DNA of 64,000 nt, taken from Opisthorchis felineus. Its lineage: Eukaryota; Platyhelminthes; Trematoda; Opisthorchiida; Opisthorchiidae. A program made the position numbers and the translations under genes. The DNA is taken from contig SJOL01002732.1 in NCBI GenBank assembly GCA_004794785.1, positions 79,719 through 143,718 of the forward strand. Reading direction: 5' to 3'. Below are positions 1 to 13,500 of the stretch, piece after piece; within the stretch, counting starts at the first letter, position 1, and every line of letters begins with the position of its first letter. The notes beneath the pieces were generated by a model. The model had not been told where the DNA came from. It saw only the letters and a list, made by a program, of their open reading frames with translations, and searched no databases.

Positions 1-369
1 TGAAGCTTCTGGAAAGATTCAGTGTGATCTACCTCGTGGTTTACGTTCGGTGATAAATTTCACCTGTATTGATATGAAGGCAGCATCGACCCACATTTGT
101 ATTGTATTCCATTTCTGGATTTCCGCAAGACATAAGAACCCAAAGTAAGGTTCAGTAGCAAAAGTTTATTGTGTAAAAATACTTCTTTTGGTGTGAATAG
201 GTTTGTCACATCGCTTGGCATGCTAGCCTCTAAAAGACTGTCCTCTCGCCAGCAAGGCTTTTTAGCTAGCAGAATTTAGTCTAATGGTAATGTGAGGAGA
301 GTTGGGAGTTTTTAATTGAGGTTTCTCCTTGTAACTGAAGCCGATCTATGCTGAAAAGCCTCGAAGGAC

Positions 370-500
370 TGGAGAGCTGTTTCACCTCTACGGAGAATCA
401 CCAGCAGTGGGTATCTCACGAAATTCCAGGGAGTTTCCAACCTGTGACCTCCCGGCTAGCAGTTTGAACACAACCATTCGGTCACGAGCTGCTGATGAGC
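370..500 (-). repeat. Degenerate tRNA-derived SINE fragment
   Basis: On the minus strand, an A-box-like stretch (471-491, CAGCTCGTGACCGAATGG) is followed 25-30 bases later by a B-box-like stretch (430-446, containing GGTTGGAAACTCC). Spacing and order fit an RNA polymerase III promoter, but the B box differs from GGTTCGANTCC. A related fragment appears at 58390-58435. Confidence 0.4.
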
Positions 501-1411
501 AGTGTGAATAGCTGGCACATTCAGTCTAGCTGGATAGCCAATAATTGGATCCATTTCGAAATGTGAGGTGATTAAAAATGTGTAAGAGTTTGTCTGTGGA
601 CTGAGTAAATGGACCGGCTGAACTTGCTTACTGGTTATTTAAATTCACCCTCCTCTACGGAAGGCAGTTTTATGCGTTCCGACTTGACTGCAAGAACATT
701 GAAGATAGAGTTCTGAAACAATGATAAGTAGGTAATTCTTTTCTTGACCCGTTTGGTTAGCTAACCATGCATCGCTGTTTGTTGTTACATTCATATTGTC
801 AGGTGGTTTACATCATACTTCCTTTATTCAGGAACTGTCTCTTTGCACTGACAGCACAACTTGTACCACGGAAAATAAAGCTAACTTGTTGGATGGTGAT
901 ACATGCTTGCAGTCGTTATCACAGTATTAAAACCATGGACTGAAATCTGAAATCGGAGTTGAAATGTGGACTCTCGATCCACAGGCAAAATAAGTATCTG
1001 CCTGCGGGACCAAACATGAAATTTATCAAGATTTTCATAGAAGGTAGTCTCTTAAAGTCACCTAGCATGACTCAAATGGAGAGAAAGGGGCACCAATAAT
1101 GCAAGTCGATCTTTATTGGTCGAGTTACCAAACCATAAACTACCATTTGTCGGGAAGGGGGTATGAATATTCAGGTGTCAGAGACTCTAGAAAAGATTTG
1201 ATTGGCCTTGGATCAGGCAGCCCGGGGAACAAGCTGTACTGACTCCGATCGATCAGTGCAGACAAAACTCCCCATCGAGAGTTCCTATTTTTTTGGAGTA
1301 ACAGATGTAGTTTAATGGTCCGTGGTGATTAAGACCGTTAGGAGAATATCCGTAACAATGCTAAACACAATCTAGTACACATCTTATTGAAAAGGCATAA
1401 AGGGTCTTAAA

Positions 1412-1500
1412 TGAAGAACATCATAAACGAGAGAGTCACCTGGGTTCCAGATGAGACCCCATCAAAAACAAATTAGTATACAGATGAGTGTGTTGCTTAA
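1412..1500 (+). repeat. Hammerhead-repeat family, 5' fragment (copy A)
   Basis: Contains ACATCATAAACGAGAGAGTC, then CTGGGTTCCAG and ATGAGTGTGTT, matching the 5' half of the family seen at 37345, 53961 and, inverted, 53659 and 56475. It ends before the ribozyme part. Confidence 0.6.
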
Positions 1501-1660
1501 GCCATAGCTGTTGTGACAACTTATTAATCACGCTCAAAACACAGTGTCCACTTCTCTGGTAGTTCTCGTTTCAGGAGTTGCGGTCCGTCTTCAAACGTGC
1601 GTTATGCATGCGTTATGAACTCGTTGCGGATTTCATCGTGCTGATACTTTATTTTTTCAG

Positions 1661-1753
1661 AGTCACCCTCAAGTATTTTACGTGATGACAATGAGAGTTT
1701 CGGTTTTCCAGAACGGGCTTCGGAGGTGTCCACTCCCGAAGCCAGCATATTAA
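1661..1753 (+). CDS. Possible upstream exon of the supervillin-like gene
   Basis: A pyrimidine-rich acceptor (ATTTTTTCAG) precedes 1661 and a consensus donor GTAAGT follows 1753. Read from the third base, the exon gives 30 open codons rich in Ser, Glu and Pro (SPSSILRDDN, then FPERASEVSTPE), like the disordered N-terminal half of supervillins. It enters and leaves in phase 1, the commonest phase in this gene. The linkage to the exon at 10409 is not proven: that exon appears to start in phase 0, so at least one more exon would be needed between them. It could belong to another gene. Confidence 0.45.
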   Translation, partial: SHPQVFYVMTMRVSVFQNGLRRCPLPKPAY

Positions 1754-4700
1754 GTAAGTCCATTTTGCTCATGTTTTTTCAACTCTATTGTAACTTAGGT
1801 TTTGGAAGAATGAACTCACTTTCATGCATACTCTGGCAATAAATAGTTAGTCACAATGATCTGATATGGCACCCTAAAGCATCCGTAGTTTGTGATATTC
1901 ATATGGTAACCGATATGTCAACGACACATCATACAGCTTATGATTTGTTTGTTTTTGTACTGAAAATGACTAGATTGTATTCATATACGGGATTCTTGCC
2001 CAGTAGAACAACCAGGTGGTGATAAGTGACATACGTAAAACGGCTGTAGCTACATACTGTGGGGCGCATTGCTTAGGTGTATGACTTTTCGTTAATTCTG
2101 CTTCGAATCACTGGTTCGTGAACAAACACCAGTCCTAAGGAACAGGACTGGTGCGTCAGTCATGCGTGCTGTTTTTCAAAAGTGACCATAAATGGGGTCA
2201 CAAATACCACCTCGATAAAAACCTTCTCTACAGTGCATTCTTCTAGCTTGCCTGAAGTAACGCTTGTAGAAGCATGAATCGACCCGACAGATGTAAATAT
2301 CTCATGCATCTTGCACCGGACAGATATTCAGTGTTGAGCGGGATTTGGGACTGGAGTTTGTCAGTTATAGTAGTTTGTAGAGGTGTGTGGTAACGATGAA
2401 TTGTCACTAAGATCTGGGAACAGAACCCAGAAGCGGAGCTCCGCAATCGACTCATCCGAGTTGACATCCTCTCCTGGTATGGTGACAACTCTTGAGACCG
2501 AAACAATGGATTAAATTGCCTTCCTGAAATGTGGAAACGTCTTGTAGGACAAACTGCTTGATGGCTCAGAATGAAGAAAGCTGGTGAAGTCATTTACCTG
2601 CTTTTCAAAGCGGCTAAATAAAATAATGCCAATTGTACGGTTAGAATTTAGTGTTAGCTTGGAAGGTCACTGGTAGCGGGCAGGAGACCGATGTCGGAAA
2701 TATGGTAATTGGGAAGATTTTCACGAAAATCCTACATAATTAAGGGATGACACATTCAACTGCATTGAGCAAACTGTCCACCGTCATCATTCGACCTCTG
2801 AGGAACTAGTCTTCTGACTACATAGCAGCACATTCATGCGTGCTTACAATCAGTCACAACTTAATCCTCATAGTTGCGTCCAAGATAGGTCATTGTGGGT
2901 GCTAGGTGTAAAACTGTACATAAAGGGCTAGGTTACAACACTCTGTAGCTTTTAGGCTGGCAGCAAACTATCTAGCGGGACCAGTGTGCAGCTGGACCCG
3001 CACAGTGATAAGCTGCCTGAGGAGTAGCGTGTCGTGCATAGGAGCAACGAGCGATTTGGATATCCGGATTTCACTGGAGGAAGCAAGATCGGACGGCTTC
3101 CATTTCACTGAACACCTAACAATACTGACGAGATACACTCATTTGCAACTTTCGTTTGTGTTGGCCCGAGACTAAAATCCCTATAATAAACCTCTCTGTT
3201 TGAATGGTAGCAGTTTTTATCCCACTATACACTTTCTTGTCGAACCGCCTGATTGAAATTTTCCAGTTCGAGTCACAAAACAGCAAGAACACTAACGGCA
3301 CAATGCGACACCGACTACTTTGTTTAGCGTGAACGCCATGCTTAGCGATTCCTCGAGAAGTAGACGGTGCTGACCTCGAATACCATAACTAACTCCGCTG
3401 CTGAGCTCGATAAATGGACCTTGGGCGTTCTAATCACATAGTATTTATCTAGAAAGTTGCCTTCCCAAACGTTCTGTAGCTGGACTGTTGCTATTTGTGT
3501 ATAGTCATTGATTTGTAGTCTACAACGGAGATTTAGCCCGGGCCCATTACCTGAGTTTAGCAGTCAGTCGTTCTTCTCAGATAGTTGAGTTTGTGCAGTT
3601 GCACAAATGACAGTCCATAGTGCTTCTTGTTTTTTATACTATCCAGTGTTTGTCTAAATTGTAACCTCAAAAGAGACGTCCAGTTAGATGGGACCATGAG
3701 AATGTGAAGGTGAACCCACTTTGGTTTGTCTAAAAGCCACTAATTGTGAAGCGGACTTGGTTTAGCGTGAATACCTTATAACAAGCTTTTAATGAGGTAA
3801 CCAACCCAAATTCATTGCCAGGTATCAGTTCAAAGTTCTGTGCGGAGATAAAATCCAGTAATCACCCGGACAAGATTCAGTGGAACAGCTTCAGTTCGTG
3901 AACTGTGGTGGTAATGGTTAGGCCACAACTACACGTTAGGTTTATTTATCACCGATAACTTATTTTTAGGGAAAGCGAGATCGTTCAGGTTTAGCAGCCA
4001 TCTTGGAGGACTCCGAACTGCTTTGGTTTCTATGCCCGATTCACGAAGACTTCACGCGCAGAGTCACAAGTTCCTTGGGAATCAGTGTGCACGATCAGAG
4101 CCGTAACATCCAGGCCAGCACGGAAGTGCCCTGGAGTGTGTAGTAGTGCCTCCTGTCTGGTTATGCGCATCGACTTTCCGCCAATTGGATTGGCCTTCAC
4201 TGCTTCTGCTGTAGCCAATAGGAATGTTGCCAGCTCTATTGATCTCGTTGTTGATTGGCTAATATCTAACACAGAAGTAGCGCGCGGCTTGGTTGGTTAC
4301 ACGCATCACTCACGCCCGGCTTTGTGATTCAGACTTTTAGATCAACCTGGGCGAAGCAGTTTTCTCGAGTACAGGGACTACTGATCACGAACCGAGTGGC
4401 TTGTACATTCTTCATTTACAATCAAGTTTTCGAGGGCGAAGGAATAATGTCAATCAAAGATAGGTAAGTTGCCACCCGATTGCGGGTAGACAATATCTTC
4501 TGTTCTCTGTGGATGTGAAGGTTGCTTCATTTACTCCCCATAGAAAGTCAGGTCAGAAAGATACCGGCATAAAATACAGATGTTGTGCAGAGAGAGCGAG
4601 AGAGATTTCGATGATTGGTGTACTGTTTAGCGTTTCCCGTGTGTGCTTGTCTTGATATCACCAGATGGTGGCTGATTTTCAGTACTTCGGGTTTTACAGC

Positions 4701-7700
4701 CATTACTATCATCACACAAACATCCTTATAGCACGGCTTGTTTGAAAATGTTAACATCCACTCTTCCTCCACATACCCAGTAACTTATATGGGAAACATG
4801 GATTTGTTGGCTATGTTTGACTTAATATCGGTTTGTCCAAAAAGTTGAAAAAAGCGTCAGCCAGTAAATCACTAAAGTTCAAGGACCCGATAGTAGGGGA
4901 GCGAAACTAATGGTAGGCCGACCTGATCTCCATTCCATTACTCTAAGCCAGATGTACCCTCTTAATCCGGCCAGGTATGGGACGCTTTCCAGTAGTTTTC
5001 GTACACTCCGTGATGTCTTACTAGGATGCGTTATAGTAGTAGAATGTCCGTTGTCTGTCTGGAATATATCACTGATACTGTTCAAATGCAAGATGTACAA
5101 CTATTCCTAGATAATTTCACCAAAGTAACTCCATTCTTTGATTTGCGCTTTGTAGTTGCGGAGCGTTAAACCTATTTCCACTAACGGGCCTCTTACAACG
5201 AAAGTAGGGTCGTTAGAGAGGGAGTTGATCATAATTTTGTGATCTATATTAGTCACACGCGATCACTCCGTGGCCCTTGAAGGCCAGAAACTGATCCACA
5301 TGTGGCTCCAAACAGTATCACTTGGTCATGATGACCATGTGTATAAAATACTACACTGCAGGTTATCTTGCTGTATGGTGGCAAGGTTGGCGTCTGCAAG
5401 CAGAGGGTCTGAGGCATCCTCAAGTCTTTGAAATCCGGTGTCTTGGTAATAATTTGAGCCCCTTGGCGTAAGCCGGTTGGCAGTAAGATGTGCATGAAAC
5501 GGTTTTGGGTTGTGTAACAGATACATTAGTCAGTGCCTTCAGTCAATCTACTGAGAATTGTGCCCAGCAGAATAAGTAATAGTGGTCTAATCAATTGGAA
5601 AATGTTTGGGACCGATTGGGTAGTCATCGTTTACCAAACCTCTCTGAAACGATAATAGTGGTCTAGTCATATGTTGCAAATGCTGATTCACTGTTGTCTA
5701 TCAGCCTCTGTTCCTGATTCCGATTAGCGTAAACACCAAAGCGAACAAACGTTGACTTTGGAAACAGTGCGGAGCCGATGCAAAAAATGAGCTGGTTGCT
5801 GTTGGTACTACTCTATTCCCAGGACGATGTCCGCACCACTCTTCCTGTGCTTGGGTGGGGAAGCTCAAGTGACCCCAGTGACCTTGGTTTCTGTCCAGTT
5901 GGTTGAGAGTTCGGAGGCATAGGTATTTTTTCGATTGTCACTAGGTCCTGCTTCTTCTGCGTTTTATGTTTTTGCGCTATAGCATTTTTGAGTATTTTAG
6001 ACTGATGGTTGTTTAATAGTGAAGCACCGGTGTTTTTGTTGTTGTTAATGATAGTGACCGGATCAATATAACATTGGTTGTTCTTGGGTTTAAGATCCAT
6101 GCATGGACTTAAAGTGGTGAAACACAATTCACATAGTTATCGGGAGATAAACCAGAGTGATTCTCCTATGGGGATCCTACTTATCAAAGTTATTATTTTG
6201 TAGCTGCGTACTTTTACTGGTGATCTAGGAACTCAGCCTTAATTACGGATAGTCGAAGAGCCCGAGTGGTTTTAGCTGAGGACTCACTATCCCGGTTGAA
6301 TTAATTTGGTGCTTGTCGTTCAGGCCTTGGTTGCAAATCGGTAAGACAATTCAATAGAAATGAGCAGTTAGTTAACGCATAGCTCAGAAGGCCAGATCTA
6401 AAGCTCCATACATGGTATTCGATGCTACCACTTGGATGAAGTCATTGGAGATGCATTGTCTGGAACAGTCTTAGGATTTTCCTAACGTTCCCTGACTCTT
6501 GTGTTCTCAGTGAATTCTCGGTCCATGGAGCTTCTCCAGTAAATTCATGGTATTATCTTGAGTCCAGTGGTCGGTTGAAAGCTGCTTGGGGGTATACCAC
6601 ATCACGGAACATTATATAGAAGCTGACATATAGGAATCGACATTCACGAGTTTACCACTTGGTGACGTTTACATAAGCGATTTCTTATTTCCTGGGTTCG
6701 CCATTTAACCTCTGTTAAACTAATACAAAAATTTCAAAAGTGAAATGAAAAGTGGCACGGCGAATCTATGGTCAGAATTCACGAAGTGTTCCAGAATGAG
6801 CTGTGAACACGGATTAGTTTGTCGCAGATAGCCGGTAACGTTTTGTTCAATTTTGGCACGCATATTGGCCGACTACTCTTTCTAACAGACTTCCCCCTTG
6901 CAACCCCTTCAATACCGCCTTAAGTCTGCATATTTTTTATAGTGTACTAGAGAGGGTACTGTATGAGGAGAATATTCGTAGGGAACATGGACTAATCAGC
7001 ACGCGAGTATTACGGAACAAACGTCAATATCGGGTTGAGTTGCAGTCTAGAACGAAGGAATTCACAAGACCAATAGAAACCAAAATTAACTGTAGGCTAT
7101 ATTCGACACCTAAATGATATCGGGTTGTAGACAACACGCAAGGAAGGAAGCTGTGCTAAGCCTATTTTATGGAAGTGATTAGATAAGTAGAAAATGCTTC
7201 AAGAACGAGGGCCTGACCAGCGAATTCGACACCTGTGGTCCTCACGGTTGTGAAAGTTTTAGTCACGGACTTATTATGAATTCACGTTGCCGGAGTTGTG
7301 GATCAATCACAACAAAAGAATGGTACTCTGATCGTGGGGTTAAACACCCGTCCTTTTTTCGTATAAACCAGGTTTGAATGAGTTTCTTGGTTGTGGCTTC
7401 CAAAGATGTGCTATTCACCCTGGCCGGGATTTGCTGCGAGAGACTTTTGTGGGTGAATGAGCTGGCTTCAGTTTATTGGGTTGCGCCTCCCTAATCCTCA
7501 CCGAAAAATAACTCGAAATCAGTGCATCGCCACTGGCCTTAACTCTTAACGATCCCTTTCCGTATGCCAATTTTTCCACTGTTAATGAATGCAACCGTAC
7601 ATGGTTTACAACTAAGTGTAATAATCTTAGTGTACTTTTATCACAGAAACATGGAACTACAGATAAGTCGGATCCTAAGGACAGGAAAATATATGCGAAA

Positions 7701-10408
7701 CTTGGGGAGAAATCACAAAATCACAAGGTCGAAACACGGTTGACAAGTTTTTCCGTTGATTTATTCTTCAGTGCGTGTCATTGTCCGGTAACTGTTCGAA
7801 CAAAAGACTGGCAATCCCATTTGGGGTTTGGAATCACTGGTCTCATAAGGCTGACATAGGTTGGGTCCTGATAACTTGCCTGACGGCAGCGTGAGCTCTG
7901 TCTGACGGCGCACCGCTATTTATACTCTTATAAGTAATTGACGTGAGAGTGCACTTGTCAAGCACTCGAAGGCTAAAGTGTGAGCATTATTCAAGCAAGA
8001 TTACGTGGGTTTCATTGACTTGGGTAGCATTCTTCTGCATTTTGCAACCAAACTGCTATCTGTATGGTTCTTTCATCGATTTGAACTTCCCGGTACACCC
8101 CAAGAACGTTTAGAAATCGAGGTATGATGTGTCGTATTTTTTTCTTTTCTAGATTGGAGTGCGTCCCTCACTGTTTCAGAAAACTTGGTTTAGTCGGGTT
8201 TCATTATGTTCGCAGTTCTGGACCCTTGACCCTGGTATAGTTGACACAGCCTTCCGCCTTTCCACTCCAGATAGCTCAGCGATTGAGACTTAAGCTATTG
8301 ATCGAGAGATCGTTCTCTTACATCCCGCTTTGGCCTTTTGATTACTTCCATCCAGGCTTTAGTAGTCTGGTAGTATCTCGACCCCCATGCATCCTCCGCC
8401 TGCATGGAAGATGTGCACCGAAATGGCGTCACAGCTGGACGACATGATACAATGCGGTGTTCATCCGTTAATTGGAGTTGTCCAACAACTTTCCAGTAGC
8501 ATTTCCAAATGCTCTGTAATTTGCTTTGTCAGGGCTTATTATATGGAACCTCCTAGAACATATAGATAAATCGTCCACGTCATTGCTGTTCACTTCCATG
8601 ATTCTATTCAGAAACTCTCAATAACTGACGAGAAAATTAAACTGAAGCTCAGCTTCAAGACATTATTGAGGTGTTCCTTCAGGGTAGCTTTAACCAGCCC
8701 ACTGCTAGATAGGCGTTGAGAAACTATAGGACAGGACTGAGCTTAGGTCTGCAGGAGGGCGTGACGAGCGGTGACGCAGCTGTACGTAATGTGTGATCTA
8801 TTATCTTTATAGTCCATTCGAGTTATCGTCCATCCACTACTGAGATATTTGCAGATATTTACAGTATGATGCGAGACACAGTTCGCATACACTGCCGCCT
8901 ACTCCACAGGATCTGCGAACTGTAGCAACCCAAGCGAGGTGATCTAATCTCGTTTAGTTTCGACGGATTTGTGATGTAATAACCATAGATCCTTTAGACT
9001 GTAAGCACTTTAGTGTACGCAGTATGCCCTTGTTGGTTTGGTAAGTAGGCTTAGTTACTAAGTTTATTTGCCAAAAGTAGGCTTCAATGAGACATTTATG
9101 GCCCTGGTATGCCCCTTCAAAATGGGAATTGGTCAACAGCAACTGTGCCAGCTTTGGGTCCGTTTGAATTATCAGTAAACCCAACCTTGGAATAAACTTC
9201 ACGTTAAGGAAGTCGCCATTGCAGAAAGAAGTATATTAACGTTATCGTGAATCGTGGAAAGTAAAACACGTTCGGATTTTCGGACATCGTATTTAAGGGA
9301 GAAGTTTTTTAACGCCAGTCTTTCAAATTGTCCAAAAGAACTTGGGGCTCAAAAACTTTCTGAGTGGCCCTCATATTCCTGTGCTAATATCCATTCACTA
9401 AGCTTACCCACGCCATTGACGATAAGTCTGCATTCTGCCACCTCCAGAAACACCACCATTGAACAAAGGAGTATTGGACTTCACATTTTGTTGTGTTCTC
9501 TGTTCAATAGGATCGTACAGGGTATCGTGCTTGACAGTGAACGTTCTTGAATCCTTTCAAGGTGAATGACATTGCGTTAAGTTAATGCATAGCATTTTAC
9601 TTAATCACATAGGACACTTGAACTCTTCTGGTTTCTCTGTTCACGTGATGCATGCTAGATGAGGAAGTGTTCATATCCTGTATACTAGGCTATGGAGTAG
9701 TGGGCTGAAAAAGTTGAAACCCTCTAAAGTATAAATTTTCCTCCATGTGTTATGAGGTTGGCATTATGATTTTTTAGCGAGATTCGGGTTTGTGTCGCTC
9801 AAGGGTGGCCCAGCACATCACCGTACACCCTAGCTCTTAAGGGCAAACTTTCCACCGGATATGATTCAGGTGGTCCAACAGGATTAATACCAAGGTTCGG
9901 AACAGGAGCAAACGTGGTCAGCAATGAACAACAATACAAGACCACAACGCTTCACCGCCTTCCAGTTAAACTGCTGAGTTTAGGCTGAGAATCCACATCT
10001 ACCTGTTTCAAATTTGGACTTCCTGTCTTAGTCACAACCTTCGTACGGCAATGATGAAGATGAACTTCCTTTGTTGACCAAAGCAACGGAAAAGCATTGA
10101 TTTAGGACTGATGTTCCTCAGCATCAGGCAGCAAGTTTCTTGAATGAGTTTCATACGTTGGCTGAATTTGATTCCGCCTTTCCTTATCAGCCAGTGTGTT
10201 CATGCCTTTTGATGGCCCTTGTGTAACGTTGCCGTGAACATTTTACCCGTTACCTGCAACTTAATCTGGTTCGTTTTGAAGTATGATCATACTTTGACCA
10301 TTTACACTCACCCGAGAGTCATAGGGTAATCGTTTGATCTATTATACCCTTTGGCTGGCACCGACCTTATTACTCGTGTTTTCACGTAATCTCTGAAGGA
10401 TACATCAG
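1754..10408 (+). other. Large presumed intron, weak exon candidates only
   Basis: No recognised family. Two places could hide exons. After the excellent acceptor TTTTTTTCTTTTCTAG at 8152, all three frames are open for at least 11 codons and the donor is unclear. From about 8371 a frame with SGSISTPMHPPPAW runs 30 codons without a good donor. A cluster of four CCAAT-type elements lies at 4178-4262. The rest shows nothing I can name. Confidence 0.45.
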
Positions 10409-10589
10409 ATACGCAAGAACAGTGATAAATGGCGCGACCGTGTTCAGTCCACTCTGGTGGCTGATCAAGACGCAATCACGAACATGGAGCAAAGATACCA
10501 ATCTCTCGCTTCTAGCGCTCAAGAGTGGCGTAAGCGTGTGGCGGATAAAGATGTATCCAACTTCACTGTCACTGGACGAATGCAGCGGC
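10409..10589 (+). CDS. SVIL: Supervillin-like exon 1 of the confident series (FTVTGRM linker)
   Basis: The open frame contains [12 protein letters not shown] followed by FTVTGRMQR, which matches the conserved FTVAGRM segment upstream of the gelsolin repeats in supervillin. A charged stretch rich in Gln and Asp precedes it. The donor is GTGAGT after 10589, ending in phase 1. The acceptor is less certain: CAG at 10406-10408 gives a phase 0 start, while AAG at 10396-10398 would add ten bases. Confidence 0.82.
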
Positions 10590-13500
10590 GTGAGTGTCCT
10601 TCATTGTATGTATTTCTAACAAGGTTCACTGTACTCCATTCGTTTCCATAGGATCTTCACCCCGGCATTTGCTATGAGGTGTACTGTTTTTCTATAGAGT
10701 AGATACCGCTTTGGTTTCGTACAAAAGTTCTTTGTGGCTCAGATGTGGCGGTTTTTCTCAATATTTTTTGGACGCACATTTGAGTGCCTTCCATTAAAAT
10801 TCTGGACACTTGCATCAGTTTCCCTTCTAAAGTTCACCGGATACCGTTACTCCCCGGAGAATCCATGCTTGACCTCACTGTCGGTTACAGTTTAGTGTAT
10901 ATTACTCCTCCGAAGATAAGCTCTCCCCACAGAAGAGGCCAACTTTCTCTTTTTTCTTTGGTGTTTTCTGCTCGGAACACCACCGGTGTGCGTTCACAGA
11001 ATATACTCTGAATTTAAACATGATGTGTGTTTTTCGATTTCTTTTCGGAACCTTAACAGCCATCGTTTCTAACGAGTAAGTCCTCTCCTTCTGATAGACC
11101 GCTGTACGGAATACATAGTCCACCCGAACAAGAACCACGAACGTCAATGGCCCAAGTCACCCTACGTGGAAGATCCTCCTGTAGTATGGAGGGGACCAGT
11201 TTGTTCAACCTTGCGATCGCTAGTTGAAACACTTGTATTAACAACTGATGATAGAATGCTATTCTGAATTTAGTGGCAGAATATGATTGTTCTAAGGTTC
11301 CATACTCCTCGCACGTGAACCATTCTTTATGAAGATAGTTTCTGTTATTCAAATAAAGTTTCAATGTCATAAAAGTCAGGATTAGCGTCTCATGAATGTT
11401 ATTGTCTTGTGTTTAAATGGATGTCTTTTGGTCAGTGGGAACCAATCTGCCGTATATTGTCGAGGCTTGCTCAATAATTTGAAAGTTCACTCACTTGCAT
11501 TTGTGGCTTGACAAGTGTTAGTGTTGCTTACGGTTCCTGATGAGGCCCGTAATCACATGTGGCAAGACAGAAAGTACTGCGTTATGATGAAACGTTCCTT
11601 CCATTACGCCCTGACATGGTGTAGATATTCCTGACTTACCGTCTAATAATAAAATAAGCTTTAATCACTTCATCTCTTAGCTCGTGGTGCACATTACAAT
11701 AGAACACTCCTTATGCGGAGCACAGCTCAGAAGGTGAAATCTATAGGATCACTGGGATGCTGAAATTGCGTTTCACATCCCTTTAACTCGATGATTCTAA
11801 GAGTCTTCTGTACGTCAGGTCCAAAGTAATCATAAATCAAGTAAACAACTTTGCTGTTTGATAGGTATTAAGAAATAGAATGTCCTATGTTTCATCAGAG
11901 CTGGAAAACCAAGAAAAATAGTGACATGGCGTTTAGCACACTATGCATCTTTGAGCTGTCCTGGAGTGAAGCGGAATGATTCAATTTAGATGCATATTCG
12001 CTCTTCACCCTAAGAGAGTACAAGAGTGGGGGCGCAGCCAAGGAATGAGCAATCTGAAATTAAGTGGTGGGTTCGATTGGCAGTAATCCTTTAGCTATTT
12101 CGGATATCATAATGATGAAAGCCGAAATTGTAACCGTGTAAGTCGTGGACAGGGGACCATATTGGTTGGTTCAGACATTGTGCTACGCTCTAGAGTCGCA
12201 AACTTGGTTAGTTCCTTCGGTGAAAACATAGCTGGTGCTTTCAGTGACCCACCACTACATGTTTCAGATCTCAGGCTTTTCCTACGGACAGCTCTTGCGT
12301 CGACCATCGGAGTTGTCCAAAATAGACTATTGTTATCACTAAAGGGAAGGGGTTTCTACCACTGTTCCTAAGGAGCATGTGACTGACGTAACTTGGACGC
12401 TATCGTGTAGGTAATAATGTTGGTAGTGACAAACTTCTTTTACTCTAGATGTATGGGATTTTTGCTCGCCCTCAACGAAAATTTCCAGCTGCAGTTATGC
12501 TCTTAGTTGTGATTTCGTTGCCATCTTGTGTCTGCCTCTTCCGATCACCTTTCTGGACGGTGTTCCGTCATTTCGTCCGTCTGTTGTGCCATCTGATGTT
12601 GGATGAGTTTGTAGTTTGTCCCTGGCAGTTTTCAATTTACCCGACTTCGAATCTCTCCCGCACACCAACATTCCTCCGCCAACCAGGACTCTCCCTCGGG
12701 AACTCCAACAGTGATGTTCCACCTTGAAACCTGACCTCCTGTAACAAACTTATACAAGAGACAGATCAATTAATCTACCGAACACAGAACGTGTGAGGCG
12801 TACATTTGGGCCTTTTATCAGCCATGTTTGGTGTAGCGGTTAGGTTTGTGCGAAGCAGTCGTGTGCTCCTTAACAATCTTCAGTCTTCTGTGGCTAAATG
12901 ATTATTTTTCATTTTTACGCGGGTTTCGTTTCTTCCCCTTTGTTCGGAACTTGGCAAAAATAAGGATGTGTATAATTACGTTCCATAGTCCTACACAGGT
13001 TACTAAAAACTGATTTCCATATGCCCTAGACTGATTTTTCCGAATATGGTTTTCTCGGAGCACACTCTTTGACACACCTAAACGTCGATTACCAAATTAT
13101 TTGCCAAACCAGAAAATCACGTTCAATAAATCACGGTTCATGCCATGGTTTGACTTTGAACCACATGACCGCAAAGTTTCACATGTGCTTGACGTCTCAG
13201 TGAACTTTTGGACAGTTCTATAGGAGTGCTATTTTCGGGCTTTGTATGAAACTAGACGCTCGCCCGCCTCTCCACGTGACCGACCATTCGTTTGTTCTTT
13301 GGACTTGTTTTGCTAACTTAGAAATACTGCACTAGGATAGGCTGGTCCAGACAGTATACTTTTTGAGTTTCCTTGTATCCCCTCCATTCTCGATATTTGC
13401 TATTATCTTAGTGGGAAAGAAAGTGCCGCAACGAAGTCTAACGTTTCATATAGTAATGAGTGAGTCTTCAGTGTATCAGCTTGTCTTACGGAAGAATTGC

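Larger units (their letters stand above)
1..1660. other. Non-coding left edge
   Basis: No supported exon. It holds a degenerate tRNA-derived SINE (about 370-500) and a 5' fragment of the hammerhead repeat family (about 1412-1500). It is either intron of the supervillin-like gene or flanking DNA. Confidence 0.5.

Noticed and set aside
11538..11580. CTGATGAGGCCC resembling a hammerhead core
   Set aside because: No GAAA core or stem II partner follows and the surrounding repeat blocks are absent.
12449..12727. Open frames on both strands (for example [17 protein letters not shown]) in the large intron
   Set aside because: Could be coding by eye, but several frames are open at once, an in-frame TGA interrupts the best one, and splice sites are poor.
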